Assembly (NCBI RefSeq): GCF_000372885.1
Contig: NZ_KB889967.1
Location: 1,980,655 to 2,044,654, forward strand
Length of the DNA stretch: 64,000 nucleotides
Origin: Methyloversatilis thermotolerans
GTDB lineage: Bacteria > Pseudomonadota > Gammaproteobacteria > Burkholderiales > Rhodocyclaceae
Direction of reading: 5' to 3'
The stretch's first letter is position 1. Each line of letters starts with the position of its first letter. The position numbers and the translations under genes are program-made. The notes beneath the pieces are model-generated. The model was not told the origin of the DNA, did not search any database, and worked only from the letters and a program-made list of their open reading frames with translations. This document shows, piece after piece, positions 36,360 to 42,919 of the stretch.

Positions 36360-37142
36360 ATGCTGCATTGGTTGCGGCGCACTTTCGCGCCGACCGGACC
36401 CGATCTGCCCGATGTGCCGGCGGACCAGTGGATCCGCGTCGAGGCACGCCTGCCCTATCTCGATTTCCTCGCGCCCGAGGATCGCCCCGCCTTGCGCGAG
36501 CTGGCGCGAACCTTCATCGCGACCAAGCAGTTCCATGGCGCGCATGAACTCCAGCTCGACGACGACATGCTGCTGGAAATCGCGCTTCAGGCCTGCCTGC
36601 CGGTGCTCAAGCTCGGGCTGGACTGGTACGACGACTGGGTGGGCATCGTCATCTACCCGGGCGACTTCATCGTGCCGCGCCAGATCACCGACGAGGCGGG
36701 CGTGGTGCACGAATACGACGACACGCTGGTGGGTGAGGCATGGGCCGGCGGGCCGGTGCTGCTGTCCTGGCAGCCGGATCAGCTTGCGGCCGAAGGCATC
36801 AATGTCGTCATCCACGAATTCGCACACAAGCTGGACATGCGCAACGGTGAGGCCGATGGCCTGCCGCCGCTGCACGAGGGCATGAGCGTCGAGCGCTGGG
36901 CCAAGGTGTGGTCGGATGCCTATGCCCGCTTCTGCGCCGACGTAGACGCCGGCATCGATACCGGCATTGACGACTACGCCGCGGAAAACCCCGCCGAATT
37001 CTTCGCGGTCATGTCGGAATGCTTCTTCGAGATTCCCGATCTGATCGAGCAGACCTGGCCCGATCTCTACCGGCAGTTGTCGCTGTTCTATCGGCTGGAT
37101 CCTGCGCCACGCGCGCGGGCACTATATCCGCCCGCAGCATGA
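36360..37142 (+). CDS. mtfA: Zinc-dependent peptidase of the MtfA family (M90)
   Basis: The 260-residue cytoplasmic protein has the zinc motif HEFAHKLD near residue 151 and the family pattern LPYLDFLAPEDRPALRELARTFIATKQFHGAHELQLDDDMLLEIALQACLPVLKLGLDWYDDW. A downstream Glu-rich segment (NPAEFFAVMSECFFEIPDLIEQTWPDLYRQLSLFYRLDP) completes the fold. In E. coli MtfA inactivates the glucose regulator Mlc, but in other bacteria the target is unknown. It overlaps the next gene by 4 bp. Confidence 0.92.
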   Translation: MLHWLRRTFAPTGPDLPDVPADQWIRVEARLPYLDFLAPEDRPALRELARTFIATKQFHGAHELQLDDDMLLEIALQACLPVLKLGLDWYDDWVGIVIYPGDFIVPRQITDEAGVVHEYDDTLVGEAWAGGPVLLSWQPDQLAAEGINVVIHEFAHKLDMRNGEADGLPPLHEGMSVERWAKVWSDAYARFCADVDAGIDTGIDDYAAENPAEFFAVMSECFFEIPDLIEQTWPDLYRQLSLFYRLDPAPRARALYPPAA

Positions 37143-37897
37143 TCGAGGAACTGATCGAATGGGCCCGGCTGGATTGCCTGCCGGCCGCTCAGCGAATGGG
37201 CCTGCGTCGGGAGGCGGCCGCCCTGACCGTGCGCCACCGGCGCCTGCGCGCTCACTGGGCCAGCCATCTGCAGGAAACGCGCACTGCGATGCTCGCTTCC
37301 GCCCGTCAGGCGCTGGCCTCCGCCGCGCCACCGCGCACCGCCTTCCTCATGGGTGCGGGGCAGTTGCACGACGTGCCGCTCGACGCGCTGTTGCCACTGT
37401 TCGAACGCATCGATCTGGTCGACATCTGCTTCGGTCCGGCCGCCCGCACCGCCGCGCGGCGTTACCCCGATCGTGTCCGCTGTGTGATGCTGGATGTCAG
37501 CGGCGTGCTTGACCAGCCACTCATGGATCCGCACGGCGCCGTTTTCCAGCCGCCCGGCAAGGCCTGGTGCGCGTCGGTGAACCTGCTGTCGCAACTGCCG
37601 CTCGCCCCCTGTGCCGCGCAGCTCGCGCGCGGGATGGACGAACAGGACGTCGAGCGTTACGGACGGGCCATCCAGGACGCGCACATCGACGCACTGAACA
37701 AGGCGGATCACGCCTTCCTGGTGATCGAATATGCGCAGACCGCTGAAGGTCGGCCGGACGAAATCCTGCTGCCCGGCCTGCCCGAGCGCCTCGCATCGAG
37801 CGGTTGGCATGCGGGCGCGGCCTGGCACTGGCCGCTGCATCCGCCCGGCGAACGCGCCACGGTGAGCGGCCGCATCATGCAGTCCTGGACGCGTTAG
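37139..37897 (+). CDS. Putative class I methyltransferase-like protein
   Basis: The 252-residue protein has one Rossmann-like region (TAFLMGAGQLHDVPLDALLPLFERIDLVDICFGPAARTAARRYPDRVRCVMLDVSG, about 65-125). It resembles the SAM-binding motif I (LMGAGQLHDV) and post-I acid (LVD) of class I methyltransferases. I do not recognise a specific family or substrate. It starts inside the mtfA stop (ATGA overlap), so the two are translated together. Confidence 0.6.
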   Translation: MIEELIEWARLDCLPAAQRMGLRREAAALTVRHRRLRAHWASHLQETRTAMLASARQALASAAPPRTAFLMGAGQLHDVPLDALLPLFERIDLVDICFGPAARTAARRYPDRVRCVMLDVSGVLDQPLMDPHGAVFQPPGKAWCASVNLLSQLPLAPCAAQLARGMDEQDVERYGRAIQDAHIDALNKADHAFLVIEYAQTAEGRPDEILLPGLPERLASSGWHAGAAWHWPLHPPGERATVSGRIMQSWTR

Positions 37898-37941
37898 CCG
37901 GGCTCAAGCGTCACGGCCCCATCGAGGGCGAAGCAGGCGGC

Positions 37942-38523
37942 TCATGCGAGTACCCGGGAAAAGGCCCGCTGCAGCGGTGCGCGCGCAGCATCGGCGCCTT
38001 CCATCTGCGCCCTGACGATGGCGCCTTCGACCGCAAGCAGCAGATCGGCCGCGCGGTCGCCTGGCCCGGCCAGACCTGCCTCGCGGCAGGCGCGCTCGAT
38101 TCGCTGCGCCAGTTCACGCTTGTGCTGAACGGTCATCGGCGGCGCCTCGCTGCCGACCTCGGCATGCCCGTTGATGAAGGCGCAACCACGAAAGCCGGGG
38201 GCGCGGAACCAGTCGTCCAGTGCGTCGGGCAGCGCCGCCAACCACTGTGCGGCGGATGCCTGCGCGGCCAGACGTGTTTCCAGCCAGTCCATCCAGCGCG
38301 CATGACGCACGTCCAGATAGGCCTCTATCAATGCCTGCTTGGTCGGAAAGTGCCGGTAAAGCGATGCCTTCGCCACGCCTGATTCGGCGATGATGCGGTC
38401 TATGCCGGTGGCGCGCAGGCCGTGCCGGTAGAACAGCCGGTAGGCGGTCTCCAGCACCCGGGTGCGCGCGTCCTGATCGGGCAGCGGCCCCGGACCGGCG
38501 AGATCTGTCAGCGTGGTGGTCAT
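37942..38523 (-). CDS. TetR-family transcriptional regulator (NemR-like)
   Basis: The 193-residue repressor has the N-terminal helix-turn-helix TRVLETAYRLFYRHGLRATGIDRIIAESGVAKASLYRHFPTKQALIEAYL and a C-terminal ligand domain with one conserved Cys (GFRGCAFINGHAEVG). That Cys placement is seen in regulators that sense electrophiles, such as NemR. The start at 38523 is preferred because the upstream extension crosses the operator. It is divergent from DUF1348 and Old Yellow Enzyme genes, its likely targets. Confidence 0.88.
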   Translation of the reverse strand: MTTTLTDLAGPGPLPDQDARTRVLETAYRLFYRHGLRATGIDRIIAESGVAKASLYRHFPTKQALIEAYLDVRHARWMDWLETRLAAQASAAQWLAALPDALDDWFRAPGFRGCAFINGHAEVGSEAPPMTVQHKRELAQRIERACREAGLAGPGDRAADLLLAVEGAIVRAQMEGADAARAPLQRAFSRVLA

Positions 38524-38537
38524 GTCGCCATGTTGAC

Positions 38538-38578
38538 AGACAGACCTGTCTTGTTCAAGGATGTAGACAGATCTGTCT
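38538..38578. promoter_or_regulatory. Paired TetR operators
   Basis: AGACAGACCTGTCT (38538-38551) and AGACAGATCTGTCT (38565-38578) are two copies of the palindrome AGACAG-N2-CTGTCT with centres 27 bp apart. They lie in the 79-bp gap between the tetR gene and the divergent DUF1348 gene, so one set can control both directions. Confidence 0.85.
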
Positions 38579-38602
38579 TCCACCCACCGAAGGAGTACCA
38601 CG

Positions 38603-39076
38603 ATGTCCGAAGCCCCTCGCCCGCCGCTGCCGCCCTTCACTGCCGAAACCGCCGCACAGAAGGTGCGCGCCGCCGAAGATGGCTGGAACAGCCGCGATCC
38701 TCAGCGCGTATCGCTGGCCTATACGCCCGACAGCCACTGGCGCAACCGTTCGGAATTCGTTCATGGCCGCCAGGAAATCGTGCAGTTCCTGACCCGCAAG
38801 TGGCAGAAGGAACATGAATACCGGCTCATCAAGGAACTGTGGTGCACCGCCGGCAACCGCATCGCGGTGCGCTTCGCCTACGAGTGGCACGACGACAGCG
38901 GCAACTGGTTCAGGTCCTATGGCAACGAAAACTGGGAATTCGACGAGAATGGGTTGATGGCCCGCCGTCACGCCAGCATCAACGACCTCGCCATCAGCGA
39001 AACGCAGCGTCTGTTCCGCTGGCCGCAAGGACGTCGCCCGGACGACCATCCGGGACTGAGCGAACTGGGCCTTTGA
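38603..39076 (+). CDS. DUF1348 family protein (SnoaL/NTF2-like fold)
   Basis: The 157-residue protein is a typical DUF1348 member: [51 protein letters not shown] and [25 protein letters not shown]. The NTF2-like fold suggests a small-molecule-binding pocket or isomerase role; no reaction is known. It is cotranscribed with an Old Yellow Enzyme gene 48 bp downstream under the same TetR operators. Confidence 0.9.
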   Translation: MSEAPRPPLPPFTAETAAQKVRAAEDGWNSRDPQRVSLAYTPDSHWRNRSEFVHGRQEIVQFLTRKWQKEHEYRLIKELWCTAGNRIAVRFAYEWHDDSGNWFRSYGNENWEFDENGLMARRHASINDLAISETQRLFRWPQGRRPDDHPGLSELGL

Positions 39077-39081
39077 ACGCC

Positions 39082-39109
39082 TTTGTCGCATCCGCGGCGA
39101 AGCGACAAA
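39082..39109. repeat. Single REP-like hairpin
   Basis: TTTGTCGC and GCGACAAA pair perfectly around a 12-base loop in the 48-bp gap between the DUF1348 and Old Yellow Enzyme genes. The stem resembles in style the hairpins of the 49-bp array (TTTGT...ACAAA ends), but it has no tandem copies. Confidence 0.5.
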
Positions 39110-39124
39110 CGCGGAGCGCCCTCG

Positions 39125-40225
39125 ATGTCCGACAGTCGTCTTTTCCAGCCCTTCCGGCTTGGTCAGCTTGCACTGGACAACCGTATCGTCATCGCGCCGA
39201 TGTGCCAGTACTCTGCGCGCGACGGCCATGCAAGCGAATGGCATCTGATGCATTTCGGCCAGATGATGCAGTCGGGCGCCGGGCTGTTCATCATCGAAGC
39301 GACGGCGGTCGAACCGGAGGGGCGCATTTCGGCCGAGGATCTCGGCCTGTGGTCGGATGAACACGCGTCCTCGCTCGCCGCCACGCTCGAGGCGGTGAGG
39401 CGGCACTCGGCGATGCCGGTGGCCATCCAGCTTGGCCATGCCGGACGCAAGGCATCCGTGGCGCGTCCCTGGGAAGGCGGCACGCACATTCCACCCGCAG
39501 CCGGAGGCTGGCAGACCGTCGCGCCGTCGGCGCAAGGCCACGCATCCGCCGATACGCCACCGCAGGCGCTGGATGCCGGCGGCCTGTCGCGCGTCCGCGC
39601 CGCCTTCGCGGATGCGGCACGCCGCGCGGAAGCCATCGGCATCGATGCGGTGGAACTGCACATGGCGCACGGCTACCTGCTGCACCAGTTCCTGTCACCG
39701 CTGGCAAACACGCGCGACGACGCGTATGGCGGAGACCTGGCTTCACGCATGCGCTTTCCGCTCGAGGTATTCGATGCAGTGCGCGCGGTGCTTTCACCCG
39801 GTAAGCCCCTGGGCGTGCGCATCTCCGCGACCGACTGGGTGGACGGCGGCTGGGATCTTGCGCAGAGCATCGAGCTTGCACGCGCGCTGAAATCGCGTGG
39901 TGCCGCCTACATTCATGTATCGAGCGGCGGGCTGTCCACTGCCCAGACCATTCCGACCGGCCCGGGATACCAGCTCCCGTTTGCCGACGCTCTGCGCAAG
40001 GCGGTACCGGGTCTGCCGGTCATCGCGGTCGGCCTGATCACCGAAGCGCGCCACGCGGAGCGGATATTGCAGAGCGGGCAGGCCGATCTGATCGCGCTCG
40101 CCCGCGCCATGCTCTACGACCCGCGCTGGCCCTGGCACGCCGCCGCCGAGCTGGGCGCACGACTGAAGGTCGCACCGCAGTACTTGCGCTGCGCGCCGCA
40201 TGGACTGCACAACCTGAGCGCCTGA
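39125..40225 (+). CDS. NADH:flavin oxidoreductase, Old Yellow Enzyme family (YqjM-like)
   Basis: The 366-residue FMN enzyme reduces activated C=C bonds or nitro compounds with NAD(P)H. YqjM-class features are present: NRIVIAPMCQYSARDG with the active-site Cys and Tyr, QLGHAGRKAS, ELHMAHGYLLHQFLSPLANTRDDAYGG, and the phosphate-binding region ending ALARAMLYDPRWPWHAAAELG. I used the ATG at 39125 (MSDSRLFQPF). With the NemR-like TetR regulator this forms a module for detoxifying reactive electrophiles. Confidence 0.93.
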   Translation: MSDSRLFQPFRLGQLALDNRIVIAPMCQYSARDGHASEWHLMHFGQMMQSGAGLFIIEATAVEPEGRISAEDLGLWSDEHASSLAATLEAVRRHSAMPVAIQLGHAGRKASVARPWEGGTHIPPAAGGWQTVAPSAQGHASADTPPQALDAGGLSRVRAAFADAARRAEAIGIDAVELHMAHGYLLHQFLSPLANTRDDAYGGDLASRMRFPLEVFDAVRAVLSPGKPLGVRISATDWVDGGWDLAQSIELARALKSRGAAYIHVSSGGLSTAQTIPTGPGYQLPFADALRKAVPGLPVIAVGLITEARHAERILQSGQADLIALARAMLYDPRWPWHAAAELGARLKVAPQYLRCAPHGLHNLSA

Positions 40226-40232
40226 CATCGGC

Positions 40233-40259
40233 AAAAAAAGAGCCGGGCAAGCCCGGCTC
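40233..40259 (-). terminator. Terminator of the TonB/PEP-CTERM operon
   Basis: On the minus strand GAGCCGGGC, loop TT and GCCCGGCTC make a 9-bp stem followed by seven T. It lies about 40 bases after the last PEP-CTERM gene. On the plus strand the stem would also sit just after the Old Yellow Enzyme gene, but no T run follows on that side. Confidence 0.88.
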
Positions 40260-40300
40260 GAATCGAAACGCCCGGTTTCCCGGGTCGAGGTGTGAAACGC

Positions 40301-41119
40301 TTAAACGCGGTTCATGCGGCGACGGGCCACGAAGCCCACCATGCCGAGGCCGGCCAGGAACATCGCGTACTCGGAGGGTTCAGGAACCGGCACTACCGCA
40401 AACCCGGCCAGGTAGGCATCCTGGAAGATGCGCCCTCCCTCGGAGGAGGAGGCGCCCTGGACAATACGGACTACATCATCGCGCAGTTCATAGCTGTAAC
40501 CGCTGGCGGAAACGCGGAGGAAGTAGATGCCGCTGTTCGGATTGCCCTCACCCAGGCTGACGTCCGTCCGGATCGCGATCTTGTCCGCATCGAAGTAAGC
40601 TCCATTGGCTGCGTCCGCAGCAACGTAGGTCGCCACGTAATCGGAACGCGACGGATCCCTCAAGCGATAACCAAGCGCCGCACCGTCGTAAATTCCTGCC
40701 GCGCGCGTCCAGGCAGCGGAAACCGTTTCGAAGTCCGAAAAACCGGAACGGACAATCGAGTTGATCTCGGTAATGCCCGTCGTGTTATCTGTCAGCTGGA
40801 AATAGGATCCGAAAATCAGGGAATCCGTGCTCGCATCGCTCCAGACAGAATCAATGAACGTACCCACCGTATAGGTACCCAGCAAGGTCGTCCGGGATCT
40901 GTCATAAACATCGAAGACAACAGCAGAAGTTCGAGTTTCAAGCAGCGTCCATTGATCAGAAACACCATCAATATAAAATGGATCGGTTGCGATATTGGTG
41001 GTCGACCCCGGAGTACGGGCGCCGTTGTTCACCACATCAACAAAACCTCCAGCCTGAGCAGCGCCAAAAGCGGTGGAAAAGGCTACCCCGAAAAGTGCAT
41101 TAAGAAAAAGACCGCGCAT
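40301..41119 (-). CDS. PEP-CTERM sorting domain protein, paralogue 3 of 3
   Basis: The 272-residue exported protein has a signal peptide (MRGLFLNALFGVAFSTAFG, cleaved near AQAGG), a beta-rich body and a C-terminal VPEPSEYAMFLAGLGMVGFVARRR sorting tail. It shares with the next two genes the segments DSLIFGSYFQL, IVRSGFSDFETVSAAWTR and RTDVSLGEGNPNSGIYFLRV. An ATG at 41128 three codons upstream is possible. Exosortase systems cut this tail and place the protein on the surface or in exopolysaccharide. It is last in the operon, 106 bp after paralogue 2. Confidence 0.9.
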   Translation of the reverse strand: MRGLFLNALFGVAFSTAFGAAQAGGFVDVVNNGARTPGSTTNIATDPFYIDGVSDQWTLLETRTSAVVFDVYDRSRTTLLGTYTVGTFIDSVWSDASTDSLIFGSYFQLTDNTTGITEINSIVRSGFSDFETVSAAWTRAAGIYDGAALGYRLRDPSRSDYVATYVAADAANGAYFDADKIAIRTDVSLGEGNPNSGIYFLRVSASGYSYELRDDVVRIVQGASSSEGGRIFQDAYLAGFAVVPVPEPSEYAMFLAGLGMVGFVARRRMNRV

Positions 41120-41225
41120 AATCTCCATACCTGACAATTTATTATTCAAGATCACGGACAAATATCGGACGCAAGATCCGAATGCGTCAGCCGACGGTGA
41201 CCGCGCCGGCTCGACGCGATAAAAC

Positions 41226-41975
41226 TCAGGACCGGCGGCGCTTGGCCATAAATCCCGTCAGCGCGAGGCCGGAGAGCAGCAGCGCATATGCAGAGGGCTC
41301 CGGAACAGGAGCCGTCACCGGCGCAAAACCTGCAAACGAAATATTGACGATATCTCCTTCGTCCTCCTCTCCGCCCTGACGCAGCCGCACCGCGCCATCG
41401 AGCAACTTGTAGGAAGTTGCGTCGGTCTTGATCAGATAAAGCGCGGTCTGAGGGTTGCCTTCCGCCCAGTTGATGTCGGAACGGAACCCGACCGAATCGA
41501 GATCCAGGGTGTCCTCTTCGCCGAAACCGGCCGAAGTGCGAGCTGCAGCATAGATCCACAGGTCATAGTCCGTGACGAACGCCCACGCGACAGACACATC
41601 CGTAACACCAGCATAACCGGTGCGGAACAGATCATTGATCTCGAAGTAGTCGTCCTCGTCTTCCGGTGTGCTCAGAACGAGACGGGAGCCGAAATACAGG
41701 GACCCGGTCGAATCCGAGAAGACGTAATCAAAGAAGTTTCCTACCGTCTCGCCCTCGTGCTCGAACTCAGTAACGCGTTGATCGAGCACCGTAAGGAAGC
41801 CGGGGAGTGCATACGAATTTGCACCATTGCTCGGACCTGAATCGATCTGAAAAGACTCAAAATCCTCGATACGAAGATTTCCACTCGTGGGCAGAGACGC
41901 GAACTCACCAGCCACAGCGTGCGCAACCGAGCTGAGCGCGATACTTGCCCCAAAAACCAGATTTCGAATATTCAT
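41226..41975 (-). CDS. PEP-CTERM sorting domain protein, paralogue 2 of 3
   Basis: The 249-residue protein has a signal peptide (MNIRNLVFGASIALSSVAHA), begins mature sequence as GEFASLPTSGN, and ends VPEPSAYALLLSGLALTGFMAKRRRS. The shared core is visible: FFDYVFSDSTGSLYFGSRL, INDLFRTGYAGVTDVSVAWAF, FRSDINWAEGNPQTALYLIKTDATSYKLLDGAVRLRQGGEE. A GTG two codons before the ATG has a closer ribosome site (AGGAGAG). It is acidic, and has no catalytic motif I recognise. Confidence 0.9.
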   Translation of the reverse strand: MNIRNLVFGASIALSSVAHAVAGEFASLPTSGNLRIEDFESFQIDSGPSNGANSYALPGFLTVLDQRVTEFEHEGETVGNFFDYVFSDSTGSLYFGSRLVLSTPEDEDDYFEINDLFRTGYAGVTDVSVAWAFVTDYDLWIYAAARTSAGFGEEDTLDLDSVGFRSDINWAEGNPQTALYLIKTDATSYKLLDGAVRLRQGGEEDEGDIVNISFAGFAPVTAPVPEPSAYALLLSGLALTGFMAKRRRS

Positions 41976-42006
41976 ATGCACAGCACTCTCCTTTTTGATC
42001 AGAAAT

Positions 42007-42876
42007 TCACTTGCGACGTCGCGCAACTACACCGGTAAGCGCCAGACCTGCAAGAAGCATCGCGTAAGTCTCAGGTTCCGGAACAGCGACAACAGGATTG
42101 GGCGCGAATGCCGCGAAGCTACGGGTCAATACCGGCTGTCCCTCTTCACCGGCCTGGCGTATCCACGCTGCACCATCGACAAGCGAGTACCCTTGCTCTT
42201 CAGTCGCATTTGTACGAATGAGATACAAACCGCTGAATGGATTACGCTCCGCCTGATTCACGTCCGACCTGAGGTCAACGACATCGTTGTCATATGCCTC
42301 GCTGCCGGGCAAAGGATCCGCCCCCCCCTTGAGACCAACCGACGAACGTGCTGCGGAATACAAGCGAAGATCGTTGCCGGAAGTAGAAGAATAGACTCGA
42401 GTCCAGGCAACTTCGGTTTCGTAGTCAGCAAAACCACTGCGGAATATATCGTTCGCCTCAGAGAGGTCGATCATCTGAAGACGCGAGCCGAAAACCAGCG
42501 TATCAGTGGTGTTATCCAGAAAAACATAATCAAAGAAAACACCCGAAAATCCGCCCACGACGGAGTTGTCAGAGAACGATGTCTGCCTTGATTCGAGCAA
42601 CGTAAACTGCGTCGGGAAGGCATGGACATTGACGGTTCTCTGAGAGGCTGTTGCGCCGACGCCCACGGTGACTGTCGTCGTACCGGTTACGGCACCGGGA
42701 GTGATATAGAACGGATCGACGTTGACGTTGTTGACACCGTTGCAGCGGACGCTATTTAGGCAAGGCGCAGCAGTTCCCAGTTCACCATTGGGAAGAGAGA
42801 CGAAGCCACCCGCGTATGCGCTCACCGACATCATGCTTGCACACGCGAAAAAAAACGTACGAGAATGATCGAGCAT
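42007..42876 (-). CDS. PEP-CTERM sorting domain protein, paralogue 1 of 3
   Basis: The 289-residue protein starts at an ATG with an excellent ribosome site (GGAGGGTTTCT). It has a signal peptide (MLDHSRTFFFACASMMSVSAYA) and the mature start GGFVSLPNGELG, and it ends VPEPETYAMLLAGLALTGVVARRRK. Core segments shared with its two neighbours are FFDYVFLDNTTDTLVFGSRLQM, ANDIFRSGFADYETEVAWTR, DLRSDVNQAERNPFSGLYLIRTNAT and YSLVDGAAWIRQAGEE. It also has a Cys pair (PCLNSVRC) that the others lack. It lies 43 bp after the TonB receptor gene. Confidence 0.9.
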   Translation of the reverse strand: MLDHSRTFFFACASMMSVSAYAGGFVSLPNGELGTAAPCLNSVRCNGVNNVNVDPFYITPGAVTGTTTVTVGVGATASQRTVNVHAFPTQFTLLESRQTSFSDNSVVGGFSGVFFDYVFLDNTTDTLVFGSRLQMIDLSEANDIFRSGFADYETEVAWTRVYSSTSGNDLRLYSAARSSVGLKGGADPLPGSEAYDNDVVDLRSDVNQAERNPFSGLYLIRTNATEEQGYSLVDGAAWIRQAGEEGQPVLTRSFAAFAPNPVVAVPEPETYAMLLAGLALTGVVARRRK

Positions 42877-42919
42877 AGAAACCCTCCGATTGGACCAACA
42901 GAATATCGACATGCCTGCC

